Positions 18,679-28,402 of a DNA stretch of 64,000 bases are shown piece by piece; position 1 is the first letter of the stretch; every line of letters starts with the position of its first letter. Under the pieces are notes generated by a model that searched no databases, had not been told where the DNA came from, and saw nothing but the letters and a program-made list of their open reading frames with translations. Source of the stretch: Terrimonas pollutisoli (GTDB taxonomy: Bacteria; Bacteroidota; Bacteroidia; Chitinophagales; Chitinophagaceae); NCBI RefSeq assembly GCF_029360765.1, contig NZ_JARKNA010000002.1, forward strand, positions 493,334 to 557,333, given 5' to 3'. The position numbers and the translations under genes are program-made.

Positions 18679-18691
18679 GGGCTTCAAAAGA

Positions 18692-19591
18692 TCAGGTAAC
18701 AGCAAATATCTTCGCGAATAATATAGAAAGAGGCAGCAGGCACAGGATGACGAGTGCCCAGCCAACGGCTCCGAAAGCAGCCGCCCAGGACGCATTCATG
18801 AGGATCACAGCGATTACACCGGCTTTTACCGATTTGCGGATATTTTGGGCTACAGGGTTTTGAATGGCTTTAGCCAATGGGAGACCTATCATGCCAGCAA
18901 AAAAAAGGATAAAGCCCGCCGCATACAGTAATTGATTTTTTTCAACTGCAAACCAGCCAATAGCAGACAGGATAATCAAATAAAAAAATGCAGCCAGGTA
19001 CAATGTTATCCTTTTGCCGCCATAGACTTCGTCGCGGCTGATCATCGTAATGGCGCCAATGTAAATAACAGGGAAAATGCCCAGCCACCAATATTGCATC
19101 ACCGCTGTGGACAATACACTCATGCCTAATAATAAATTAAAACCTCTGCATAGTCCCATGTTGACAGGGCCAAAAAAAGAATGATGTTTGCCCCATTTAT
19201 CATAAACGGTTGCCAGTATTGCTATGACAGACGCCAATAAAAAAGATAAAGAAAAGATTTGCGGATGAACGAATGCTGCAGCAATCAATGCCATAACATA
19301 TAAACCGATGGCAAGTATCGTGGCATTACTTTTTTGAATAAGTCCGCTGGGTATGGGTCGTTCAGGTCTTTCCACCCGGTCAATGTCCGCATCAAACACG
19401 TCATTAAACACCACACCCCCGCCATACAGACCTACAGTGCAAATGATCAATAAGAAGACAGGAGACAAGGAAGGAATTGACCCCTCTGTACTGGCAAACC
19501 CGGCAATTACTACTCCGGCCAAAATATCAGCAACAGCAGTCACAATATTAGCAGGGCGCATTAAACGTAGATAGCCTGTTAGTTTCCGCAC
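18692..19591 (-). CDS. eboC: EboC-like UbiA-family prenyltransferase
   Basis: MRPANIVTAVADILAGVVIAG, NDVFDADIDRVERPERPIPSG, YDKWGKHH. Confidence 0.9.
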   Translation of the reverse strand: MRKLTGYLRLMRPANIVTAVADILAGVVIAGFASTEGSIPSLSPVFLLIICTVGLYGGGVVFNDVFDADIDRVERPERPIPSGLIQKSNATILAIGLYVMALIAAAFVHPQIFSLSFLLASVIAILATVYDKWGKHHSFFGPVNMGLCRGFNLLLGMSVLSTAVMQYWWLGIFPVIYIGAITMISRDEVYGGKRITLYLAAFFYLIILSAIGWFAVEKNQLLYAAGFILFFAGMIGLPLAKAIQNPVAQNIRKSVKAGVIAVILMNASWAAAFGAVGWALVILCLLPLSILFAKIFAVT

Positions 19592-19600
19592 TTGCTGGAT

Positions 19601-20587
19601 TTATCGGATAATGATTGAGTCTTTATCAATGCGGGGTTGCTGTCCTCCACGGAGAATGGTGTTGCCCTCGAATTTTTGGCTTTGGTCTACTCCCTGCAAA
19701 CCACCAACAAAGTCGGCCTCATTGATCTGCCCGCTTTGTGCAAAGGCGGTGATAGCATTTTGATAGGTTACCATTTTGATGTCTTCATCACTGATTCCTT
19801 TTTCCTTCATCAACACAGCTGTTTTGGGTACTGCCAGCGGATCACTGATGCCCCAGTCGGCCGCCGAGTTGATCATGATCCTTTCAGTACCATATTGCTT
19901 AACGATCTCCACCATTCTTTCATTCCCCATTTTGGTAAAAGGATAAATGGTGAATGCCGCCCAGAAGCCGCGGTCCAGCACTTCTTTGACGGTTTCTTCA
20001 TTGTTATGATCTACGATCACCATATAGGGATCAAGTCCATGTTCAATAGCGATGTCCATGCTGCGGGTAGTGCCTCTTTTTTTATCGCGGTGCGGCGTGT
20101 GAATTTGTACGGGCAGGCTGGCTTCTTTCGCCAGGTCCAATTGCAGGCGATAATATTTTTCTTCGGCGGCTGTCTGATCATCAAAGCCAATTTCGCCAAC
20201 GCCAACAACGCCTTCTTTATAGATAAATGCCGGCAATATTTCCATCACCTGCTCAGCCAATGCTTCATTATTGGCCTCCCGTGAGTTGAGGCCAATGGTG
20301 CAATAATGTTTAATACCATATTGTGAAGATCGGAAACGTTCCCACCCAACCAGGCTGCTGTAGTAATCCCTGAAAGTCGAAACACCTGTTCGGGGTTGCC
20401 CCAGCCAAAAGGCGGGTTCAATCAATGCTACTACACCTGCATCGGCCATGGCCTGGTAGTCATCCGTAGTACGGGAAGTCATGTGAACATGAGGATCAAA
20501 AAATTTCATGCCCTTTATTTTATCCAGCATCAGTGGCAAATGACTCCCTGGCTGAAGATCTTTTTCGGTGATATTATTGCAACACAT
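19601..20587 (-). CDS. eboB: EboB-like TatD-family metal-dependent hydrolase
   Basis: MKFFDPHVHMTSRTTDDYQAMADAGVVALIEPAFWLG, GVVGVGEIGFDDQT, PVQIHTPHRDKKRGT. Confidence 0.9.
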   Translation of the reverse strand: MCCNNITEKDLQPGSHLPLMLDKIKGMKFFDPHVHMTSRTTDDYQAMADAGVVALIEPAFWLGQPRTGVSTFRDYYSSLVGWERFRSSQYGIKHYCTIGLNSREANNEALAEQVMEILPAFIYKEGVVGVGEIGFDDQTAAEEKYYRLQLDLAKEASLPVQIHTPHRDKKRGTTRSMDIAIEHGLDPYMVIVDHNNEETVKEVLDRGFWAAFTIYPFTKMGNERMVEIVKQYGTERIMINSAADWGISDPLAVPKTAVLMKEKGISDEDIKMVTYQNAITAFAQSGQINEADFVGGLQGVDQSQKFEGNTILRGGQQPRIDKDSIIIR

Positions 20588-20622
20588 ATGCTGTCGGTTT
20601 GAAGGTAAAAGGATAAAGGTTT

Positions 20623-21507
20623 TTAACTGGGTTGTAAGGTCAATTTATCGGCAAGCTTGTCCCAGCTTACCTGCCCACTGGCAATTTTTAGTTTTAAATC
20701 GGCATGTTGATCCAATAATTCTTTAGCCGGGGCATAGTTACTATTATGACAGGCTAATGCGGCCGCTTCCTGTTCCAACGGCTCATTCGATTGAAAGGCT
20801 CGTTGCATACCAGGGAATTTTTTTTCATCGATAAAAGGACCCACACATCTCCAAAGTTGAGGATTCACCGCTCTACCCGCTGCACGGCGTTCGCTGGCAT
20901 AATCGGATAGCATCGAAGCCAGTTCAGGATTGGCCCGCTGATCAAGTCCGATTATTTGATGAATTGGTTTTTCAGTAAAAAAAGCTTTCATCACCAATTG
21001 ATTCCAGGCGGCTTCACTTAATTGCTCTGAAGGATAGGGGTTATTGCAAATGATCGCTTCCAATACGGAACCGATATTGCTCCTGATGCCTTCGGCGCAA
21101 CGATTTTTCCAACTTTCGGGATAATGAAGAACGGGTAAGGATGAATACAACGCTACCAACTCATTCATTTCGGCGGCTAAAAAAAGATTTTCGATCGTGT
21201 CAATGTAAGTCTCTTTATTAGTGGGGTCAAGATGAAGCAAAAGCCAAACACGGCATAGCCTGTCGATTGTCCAATGATTGATAGAAAAATGGGGCCGGGC
21301 GGAATGAAGTTCTTGTTCTTGCTGCTCAGTAAAATGTGTCAACTGGTGGCCCGTTTTGCGGGGCATGGCGACAAAGGCGGTTATTTTTTGCCGGGCAGGT
21401 GTTTCTGAAATTGCTTTCTCCAGCCAGCTCCACGCATCGGGTGCTACATTTTCACGGATAATAGCCGCCAGGATGTTTTTAACTTTTTCAGGGTGATGGT
21501 GATCCAT
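20623..21507 (-). CDS. eboA: EboA domain-containing protein
   Basis: ADRLCRVWLLL...AAEMNELVALYSSLPVLHYPESWKNRCAEGIRSNIGSVLEAIICNNPYPSE pattern typical of EboA; first gene of the cluster. Confidence 0.85.
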   Translation of the reverse strand: MDHHHPEKVKNILAAIIRENVAPDAWSWLEKAISETPARQKITAFVAMPRKTGHQLTHFTEQQEQELHSARPHFSINHWTIDRLCRVWLLLHLDPTNKETYIDTIENLFLAAEMNELVALYSSLPVLHYPESWKNRCAEGIRSNIGSVLEAIICNNPYPSEQLSEAAWNQLVMKAFFTEKPIHQIIGLDQRANPELASMLSDYASERRAAGRAVNPQLWRCVGPFIDEKKFPGMQRAFQSNEPLEQEAAALACHNSNYAPAKELLDQHADLKLKIASGQVSWDKLADKLTLQPS

Positions 21508-21717
21508 TATAGGTTATATTTCGTCACCTCTAATCAAAATGGATTAAGGGGCAAATTGCCTGGACGAAATTAGTCGCTAATCTGCGGATTGGCAAATCAC
21601 CCCAATATGATGTTGCTTAACGTTGCGCCTGATATTGCTGCAAAAATGGATTTGTTATTATTGCTCAATTAAATAAAAGATAATATAAACGCTGCTGGTT
21701 CTTAAAAGGTAGAGAGC

Positions 21718-23013
21718 TTATTTTTTTAACCCAACCTTATGTCCACTGACAGCGAAATAAAGGATGTATAAATAGCAAGGCAATACAGTGACAAAATAGG
21801 AGAGTTGAAAGTCAAGGTGAAGATTGTCTTTCAAAAAGGCGTAGATCAACGGCCAAATGGCTCCGCCGGCGATACCCATGATCATGATGGCTGAACCAGT
21901 TTTAGTGAACTTTCCCAGGTGACTTATGCCAAGCGGGAAAATGGCGGGCCACATCAGGGAATTTGCCAATCCCAGCAAGGCGATAAACGTAACAGAAGCA
22001 TAGCCACTGGTAAAATAAGCTGCAATGGTAAAAATGATACCCAGTATGGCACATATTCTCAGTGCTTTTTGCTGCGAAATATATTTTGGGATGGTAATGA
22101 TGCCGGCAACATAGCCGATCAGCATACCGGATAGCGTTAATGCTGTAAAAAATTTAGCGATATCCGGGCTTATGCCTAATGCCTTGCCATATACTCCAAT
22201 AATATCACCAGCCATCACTTCTGCCGCTACATACACGAATATGCAAAAGGCACCCAGGAACAAATGAGGAAACTGGAAAATACTTTTATGATGAATAATT
22301 TCCCCGCTTGTTTCATCCTTTACGTCTTCTTCTACTTGTACTTCGGGTAGATGACTGAATTTTATCACCAATGCAAATAAGCAGAATATAATGGCAAGGG
22401 AAATATAAGGTGTGTTTACACGGCCCAACACTTCCTGCAACAATTGTTCTTTTTCAATACCCGTTGTCGCTTCAATTTGTTTCTCGATAGCCGTTGCATT
22501 CTTCAGGAACAAAGTACCCATTATTACAGGAACAATAATACCCGCCGTCTTATTACAAATTCCGGCAATGCTGATACGTTTGGCTGCGCTTTCAATAGGT
22601 CCAATGATTGTCAAATAAGGATTAGATGCTGTTTGCAACAGGGCCAAGGCGGAACCTTGAATAAATATTCCGGTTAGAAATAAAGGAAATGAGTTCGTTT
22701 TTGCAGCTGGAACGAAGAGCAATGAACCCAGGCCTAAAACCAATAGCCCTGTTACGAGTCCATTCTTAAATCCTATCTTTTTTAATATCCACGACGAAGG
22801 CAATGCTAAAAAGAAATAAGCCATGTAAGAAGAAAAAGTAACAAAGAAGGCCTGGAAGTCAGATAACCCGAAAGACAGCTTAAAAAAAGGAATTAATGTT
22901 CCATTGGCCCATGTAACAAACCCAAAGATGAAGAACAATGCACAAATGAAGAACATCGGCATCACGTAACTTTCTTTTTTAGGCAGGGCGAGGGTAGCTG
23001 TTTGTTGCTGCAT
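21718..23013 (-). CDS. Sugar MFS transporter (FucP/GGP-like)
   Basis: FFIFGFVTWANGTLIPFFKLSFGLSDFQAFFVTFSSYMAYFFLALPSSWILKKIGFKNG; start at MQQQTATLALPKK. Confidence 0.88.
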   Translation of the reverse strand: MQQQTATLALPKKESYVMPMFFICALFFIFGFVTWANGTLIPFFKLSFGLSDFQAFFVTFSSYMAYFFLALPSSWILKKIGFKNGLVTGLLVLGLGSLLFVPAAKTNSFPLFLTGIFIQGSALALLQTASNPYLTIIGPIESAAKRISIAGICNKTAGIIVPVIMGTLFLKNATAIEKQIEATTGIEKEQLLQEVLGRVNTPYISLAIIFCLFALVIKFSHLPEVQVEEDVKDETSGEIIHHKSIFQFPHLFLGAFCIFVYVAAEVMAGDIIGVYGKALGISPDIAKFFTALTLSGMLIGYVAGIITIPKYISQQKALRICAILGIIFTIAAYFTSGYASVTFIALLGLANSLMWPAIFPLGISHLGKFTKTGSAIMIMGIAGGAIWPLIYAFLKDNLHLDFQLSYFVTVLPCYLYILYFAVSGHKVGLKK

Positions 23014-23068
23014 GCAGGTATTGATTTTAAAGTCCTCAAAATAGTGAAATTGATTTATAACGCAGCGG

Positions 23069-23084
23069 TCAACCGTTTGCATGA
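23069..23084. promoter_or_regulatory. Putative LacI-family operator TCAACCGTTTGCATGA in divergent MFS/FGE promoter region
   Basis: Shares 14-mer CAACCGTTTGCATG with 35542-35555 upstream of sulfatase. Confidence 0.6.
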
Positions 23085-23132
23085 GTTTTTCAATAATCAA
23101 TTAATAAATTCGGAGAGGATTAACTTTACCGG

Positions 23133-24257
23133 ATGCTATTGAACAGAATTAGTCGTTTGGCAGGGATGGGTGCGGTGTTAGTCTTTTTTTCCTGTAATAA
23201 CCAGGCAGCCCCCGAACAGGAAACTGTAAAAGAAGATTCAGCTATTTCCTGTATGAAAACACCGGCAAGGTTTGCTGTGGATAGCCTTGCTGCCATTCGG
23301 CCCAGCGGTGATACATCGACCGCAGGGATGAAATATATACCAGGTGGATCATTTATGATGGGAGGCGATAACGAACAGGCCAGTTCAGATGAGTATCCAA
23401 AACATACTGTGCAGGTGCGACCTTTCTGGATGGATGAAACAGAAGTGACCAATGCGCAGTTTCAAAAATTCGTAGAGGCGACTGGCTACGTTACTACTGC
23501 TGAACAAAAACCTGACTGGGAGGAATTAAAAAAAACAGTACCACCCGGCACTCCCAAACCACCTGATAGTGTCTTAGTGGCTGCTTCGTTGGTGTTCAGG
23601 CAAACAGACCGTGAAGTGAATCTTCATGACTATAATCAATGGTGGAGTTGGGTAGCAGGTGCTAACTGGAAACATCCACAGGGGCCGGGTAGTTCGATAA
23701 AAGGAAAGGAAAATTACCCCGTGGTCCAGGTGAGCTGGTATGATGCTATGGCTTATTGTAAATGGGCCGGTAAAAGATTGCCGACAGAAGCCGAATGGGA
23801 GTTTGCAGCCAGGGGTGGTTTAGTCAATAATATTTATCCCTGGGGAAACGAACCTGTAAATACAGGAAAACCAAAAGCCAATAGCTGGGAAGGAAAATTT
23901 CCTTATTTGAATGAAATGAAAGATGGATACATGACTGCGGCGCCTGTCAAATCATTTGCAGCAAATGGCTATCAATTATACGATATCGCCGGCAATGTAT
24001 GGGAATGGTGCAGTGACTGGTACGATGCTGCGTATTATTTAAGTTCCGGTAAAGCAACAGCTGTTAATCCACCGGGTCCCGATAAAAGTAACGATCCGGA
24101 AGATCTTTATACACCCAAGAAAAGTTTACGCGGCGGCAGCTTTTTATGTAACGACAGTTACTGCAGCGGATACCGCGTGGCACGTCGTATGAAAAGCAGT
24201 CCTGATACAGGATTGGAGCATACGGGATTTCGTTGTGTGAAAGATGTAAAAAACTGA
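23133..24257 (+). CDS. Formylglycine-generating enzyme (SUMF1/FGE-sulfatase domain), lipoprotein
   Basis: Lipobox-like FFSC; GGSFMMGGDNEQASSDEYPKHTVQVRPFWMDETEVTNAQF; C-x4-C motif RGGSFLCNDSYCSGYRVARR. Confidence 0.88.
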   Translation: MLLNRISRLAGMGAVLVFFSCNNQAAPEQETVKEDSAISCMKTPARFAVDSLAAIRPSGDTSTAGMKYIPGGSFMMGGDNEQASSDEYPKHTVQVRPFWMDETEVTNAQFQKFVEATGYVTTAEQKPDWEELKKTVPPGTPKPPDSVLVAASLVFRQTDREVNLHDYNQWWSWVAGANWKHPQGPGSSIKGKENYPVVQVSWYDAMAYCKWAGKRLPTEAEWEFAARGGLVNNIYPWGNEPVNTGKPKANSWEGKFPYLNEMKDGYMTAAPVKSFAANGYQLYDIAGNVWEWCSDWYDAAYYLSSGKATAVNPPGPDKSNDPEDLYTPKKSLRGGSFLCNDSYCSGYRVARRMKSSPDTGLEHTGFRCVKDVKN

Positions 24258-24304
24258 CCGCCGGGGGTATTGATTTTTAGGTAAATTGTAAATAATGTGT
24301 TGTA

Positions 24305-25336
24305 ATGGATAAACTACCTACCATCAAAGAAATTGCGAAGAAGCTGAATGTCTCCGTGTCTACTGTTTCCAGGGCATTAAGCAATCATCCCCGTATTGGC
24401 TTATCTACCCGGGAACGGGTACAACAGTTGGCCAAGGAAATGAATTATGAGCCTAATGCCCAGGCTATTTTTTTTAAACAAAAGAAAACACATGTCATTG
24501 GCGTGATCGTTCCTTTTATCCGTGAAGATTTTTTTTCGGAAGCCATTAGTGGTATTGAAGCAGCAGCCATGGAACATGAATACACCATACTGTTTGGTCA
24601 AAGCTTTGATGATCCCGAAAGAGAAAAAAAGGTGGTTGATGCCATGAAAAAGCAACGGGTGGATGGGTTGATCATTTCCTTATCCAAGCAAACCAATAAA
24701 TATGATCACCTGCAGGCATTGGATAAATATGATATTCCCGTTGTCTATTTTGACCGGGTACCCACATTTGAAAATGCGCATAAAGTGTATTGCAACTTAT
24801 ACAAAGGGACGGTGGAAATGGTGAACTGGTTATTCAATAAAGGGTATCGTCGCATTGCTTTTATCAATGGGCCTGATAAGTTACAGGCAAGTAAAGAGCG
24901 GCTAAATGGATACATTGAAGGCGTGTCTAAACAGAAGTTGAAAGTGGATATGCAATTGGTAGAAAAGACCGATCTGTCGAAAGAAAGTACTCATGCTGCT
25001 ATGAAAAAATTATTGGCCTTAAAAAACCCTCCCAATGCAATCATCACTTTCAATGATTATGTGCATATGGATGCGGTGCAGTATGCCCAGAAAAATGATA
25101 TCCGGGTGAACAAGGACATCGTTTTTGTGAGCTATGCCAATCTACCGATAACCAATTATACGGCCTTTCCACCCATAGCATCGATAGAGCAATACCCGTA
25201 TGGACAAGGTGAAAAAGCAATGAATCTTTTGATCAATATCCTTAGCAACAAAACTGCAGACAAGGAAGGAGAAAAAACATTTTTTAAAGAAGAAATGGAT
25301 GTAACATTGGTGTTACACACTGTTACGTCAGCATGA
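24305..25336 (+). CDS. LacI-family transcriptional regulator
   Basis: TIKEIAKKLNVSVSTVSRALSNHPRIGLSTRERVQQLAKEMNYEPN HTH. Confidence 0.95.
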   Translation: MDKLPTIKEIAKKLNVSVSTVSRALSNHPRIGLSTRERVQQLAKEMNYEPNAQAIFFKQKKTHVIGVIVPFIREDFFSEAISGIEAAAMEHEYTILFGQSFDDPEREKKVVDAMKKQRVDGLIISLSKQTNKYDHLQALDKYDIPVVYFDRVPTFENAHKVYCNLYKGTVEMVNWLFNKGYRRIAFINGPDKLQASKERLNGYIEGVSKQKLKVDMQLVEKTDLSKESTHAAMKKLLALKNPPNAIITFNDYVHMDAVQYAQKNDIRVNKDIVFVSYANLPITNYTAFPPIASIEQYPYGQGEKAMNLLINILSNKTADKEGEKTFFKEEMDVTLVLHTVTSA

Positions 25337-25375
25337 ATGGTCAAATCTGAATCGTTAACTAATTCAATTGAATAA

Positions 25376-26218
25376 ATGAAAAAATTACTAACTCTCCTGT
25401 TTCTTGTTATTGCTGTAGGTGTTATGGCGCAGAAAAAAAATAAATATGGTAAATGGATAAAACTTTTCAATGGAAAAGATCTGAAAGACTGGACGGTAAA
25501 GATCAAGGATCACCCGGTAAATGATAATTTCGGAAATACCTTCCGGGTGGAAAATGCTGTGATCAAAGTAAGTTATGATCAGTATGGCGGTCAGTTCAAA
25601 GAGCAGTTTGGTCATATGTTTTATAAAAAGAAATTTTCAGCTTACCTGCTGGAGGTTGAATACCGGTTTACCGGCAACCAAATCGCCGACGGACCCGGCT
25701 GGGCATTTCGCAATAGTGGACTGATGCTGCAGGGGCAATCACCCGAAACCATGGCGGTTGACCAGGATTTTCCTATCTCCCTGGAAGCACAATTGCTGGG
25801 CGGTAATGGTAAAGACGAACGTACCACTAATAACCTTTGCACTCCCGGTACCAATGTGTTCATGAATGGCAAACTATTTACACCACATTGCGTGAACTCC
25901 AAATCAAAAACATTTCATGGTGATCAATGGGTGAGGGCACAAGTGTTGGTATTGGGTGATTCAATCGTGAAGCATATCGTCGAAACGGATACCGTACTGG
26001 TGTATGAGAAGCCGCAATATGATGAAAGAGACAAATGGGTAAAGCAAGCCGGGCTTAAAGGTGGTGAATTAATTAAAGAAGGAACCATCTCGCTACAAAG
26101 CGAAAGTCATCCTGTAGAGTTTCGTAAAGTGCAATTGTTTGACCTCTCAAAATATATGAATAAACCAGCTACATTAAACAAGGTATTGGCTACGCTTAGT
26201 AAAAGAACTCTTCAATAG
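25376..26218 (+). CDS. DUF1080 (3-keto-disaccharide hydrolase) domain protein, secreted
   Basis: Signal peptide; WIKLFNGKDLKDWTVKIKDHP, GPGWAFRNSGLMLQGQ. Confidence 0.9.
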   Translation: MKKLLTLLFLVIAVGVMAQKKNKYGKWIKLFNGKDLKDWTVKIKDHPVNDNFGNTFRVENAVIKVSYDQYGGQFKEQFGHMFYKKKFSAYLLEVEYRFTGNQIADGPGWAFRNSGLMLQGQSPETMAVDQDFPISLEAQLLGGNGKDERTTNNLCTPGTNVFMNGKLFTPHCVNSKSKTFHGDQWVRAQVLVLGDSIVKHIVETDTVLVYEKPQYDERDKWVKQAGLKGGELIKEGTISLQSESHPVEFRKVQLFDLSKYMNKPATLNKVLATLSKRTLQ

Positions 26219-26256
26219 TCTTTTTTCTCTTCCCGATTTCCAGGTACAAAGATTGC

Positions 26257-26289
26257 GCAAACGGTTGTACATGCGGTTCAACCGTTTGC
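26257..26289. promoter_or_regulatory. Perfect 11-bp inverted repeat GCAAACGGTTG-N11-CAACCGTTTGC, putative double LacI-type operator upstream of ECF sigma
   Basis: Read directly; same core as 23069 and 35541 sites. Confidence 0.7.
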
Positions 26290-26389
26290 ACTGTTTGCGG
26301 ATACAGATAGCAGCTGTTTACAGGTTTGAAAAAAACATATTTTTAAAAAAGCGGAGCTGTTCTGCTTGAGTAATCTGCTGCTATTATAA

Positions 26390-26971
26390 ATGAGAAATGC
26401 CTGTATCAATACGGACACAGAGTTGTTGCTGCAATTGCAACAGCACGATGAACAAGCGCTGGCTATCCTGATGCGGGCACATTATCGTTCTTTGTATAAC
26501 TATGCCAGTCGTTTTATCCAGGACGAAGCGGTTATCAAAGACGCCATACAGGAAGTTTTTATCAGCCTTTGGCAACGTCGTGAATCCGCCTCCTCTATTT
26601 TATCATTGCCGTTTTATTTATTGGGTGCTGTGAAAAATAAAGTGCTGAAAACGTTGCAGCGGGATAACAGGAGAAGTGAAGCTCTTGTAGCGGATGTGCA
26701 ATATGAATTTGCATCAGAATTCCCGGTGGAAAAAAATATCATTGACAAACAATTGGCGGAAGAAAATGCACAACGTTTAAAGTCAGTGGTCTCCAACCTT
26801 TCGGCCCGCCAAAGAGAAATCATCTATCTTAAATTTTACCAGCAATTAGATCACGGCCAGATTGCAGCGTTGATGAACATCAGCCAGCAATCTGTTTATA
26901 ACCTGCTGCATGAAACCATCCAGAAACTAAAAAAGTGCTGGCAATCCGAGTTGTTGATGACGGTATCTTAA
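26390..26971 (+). CDS. ECF RNA polymerase sigma-70 factor (PUL-associated)
   Basis: LMRAHYRSLYNYASRFIQDEAVIKDAIQEVFISLWQRR; SARQREIIYLKFYQQLDHGQIAALMNISQQSVYNLLHE. Confidence 0.93.
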   Translation: MRNACINTDTELLLQLQQHDEQALAILMRAHYRSLYNYASRFIQDEAVIKDAIQEVFISLWQRRESASSILSLPFYLLGAVKNKVLKTLQRDNRRSEALVADVQYEFASEFPVEKNIIDKQLAEENAQRLKSVVSNLSARQREIIYLKFYQQLDHGQIAALMNISQQSVYNLLHETIQKLKKCWQSELLMTVS

Positions 26972-27023
26972 AATATTTCTTTCCCTGTTTTGTAATCTTT
27001 CTTTTCAGTGCATGATGTTTTTG

Positions 27024-27037
27024 TCAAACGTTTGCAC
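27024..27037. promoter_or_regulatory. Putative LacI-type operator TCAAACGTTTGCAC upstream of fecR
   Basis: Palindromic CAAACGTTTG core. Confidence 0.5.
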
Positions 27038-27113
27038 AATATTTTATAAAAACTTAATAAAGACCAGTAGTTTTTTTTGAAACCGGGTACTTATAAATGA
27101 GTAACTGACCGGA

Positions 27114-28208
27114 ATGAAAAATTATAAGCTTTACACAGTATCGGATTTTGTTCTTGACGAAGATTTTATTCAATGGGTATATACCGGCAGGAATGATCAG
27201 TCCTGGAATGCGTGGCTTATGCAAAACCCTGATAAAGCACTGACAGTAGCCGAAGCGAAACAAATAGTGCAATCATTAAAGTTAACGCCGGCATCCGTTT
27301 CAGAAAACGAGCTGGATGAAGAGGTTCATAAACTTTTAAACAATATTCACGCCGGGCAGGCTGTGGTGCGACCTATCAAGTCTTCAAAAAAATGGTGGTG
27401 GTTGGCAGCAGCAGTTGTTATCCTGGCAGGACTCGGCATTTGGAGTAGCAGCCTTATCAATAAAAAATCGGCGGCTGAAAAATTCAGCTATACGGAAGTA
27501 ATTCCCAGGCTTCAACTTATCGAACAGGTAAACACTTCGGCCAAATCGATCCACATTTTGTTACCCGACAGCAGCACGGTTGAACTGTCACCTCAAAGCA
27601 GGTTGAGCTATTCCAATGATTTTAAGGATTCCGCAAACAGGGATGTGTACCTATTGGGCGAAGCTTTTTTTAGTGTGACCAAAGATGCCAACAAACCTTT
27701 CCGTGTTTTTGCCAACGGGATTGTTACAAAAGTATTAGGCACCAGTTTTACCGTACGGTCATTTGAAAAAGAACAAGCCATAAAGGTCACTGTGAGAACG
27801 GGGAAAGTAAGAGTATATCCGCAAACGGAAGAGTCCGAAAAGACAGGGGGCAATGCCGTATACCCTGACGATATCTTACTCACACCCAACCAGGAGGCCA
27901 TCTTCGAAAAAGAGCAAAAGAAATTTCAAAAGAAAATATTGGAAAAGCCGGTGATTATTGATCCGGGTATTTCACTTCATTCCATGATCTATGAAGAAAC
28001 ACCTGTGATGAAGGTGTTAGAGGAGTTTAAAAAAGCCTATGGTATCAGCATCGTTTACGATGAAGATTCTTTAAGGACCTGCACTATTACCGCCGACCTC
28101 ACCGATGAGTCATTGTATTCAAGACTCGACCTGATCTGTAAAGCCATTGATGCCAACTATGAAATCATCAATTCTGAAGTTTTTATCCGGGCCAAAGGCT
28201 GCCGGTAA
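27114..28208 (+). CDS. FecR-family anti-sigma factor
   Basis: LLPDSSTVELSPQSRLSYSNDFKDSANRDVYLLGEAFFSVTKDANKPFRVFANGIVTKVLGTSFTV. Confidence 0.93.
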   Translation: MKNYKLYTVSDFVLDEDFIQWVYTGRNDQSWNAWLMQNPDKALTVAEAKQIVQSLKLTPASVSENELDEEVHKLLNNIHAGQAVVRPIKSSKKWWWLAAAVVILAGLGIWSSSLINKKSAAEKFSYTEVIPRLQLIEQVNTSAKSIHILLPDSSTVELSPQSRLSYSNDFKDSANRDVYLLGEAFFSVTKDANKPFRVFANGIVTKVLGTSFTVRSFEKEQAIKVTVRTGKVRVYPQTEESEKTGGNAVYPDDILLTPNQEAIFEKEQKKFQKKILEKPVIIDPGISLHSMIYEETPVMKVLEEFKKAYGISIVYDEDSLRTCTITADLTDESLYSRLDLICKAIDANYEIINSEVFIRAKGCR

Positions 28209-28286
28209 ATGACGAAACCAATTATTAACTCAAATAAAACTGCCATGAGAAATAGTAAAGAAAATAACAGTACCTGAAAAAGAAAA

Positions 28287-28313
28287 ACCGGCACTGCTGC
28301 GAACAGTACCGGT
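28287..28313 (+). other. Hairpin ACCGGCACTG-N7-CAGTACCGGT between fecR and susC
   Basis: 10-bp arms with one mismatch. Confidence 0.6.
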
Positions 28314-28402
28314 CTTTAAAGTCAGCCCCTGCTGCGAGTAGTAAACGAGCCGGAGGCCTTTCTTGTTCAACAATATTGTCAAACAAAAAACCTGATAAAG
28401 TT

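Noticed and set aside
19637-20284. 215-aa plus-strand ORF
   Set aside because: Antisense to eboB, which has clear TatD motifs; shadow ORF.
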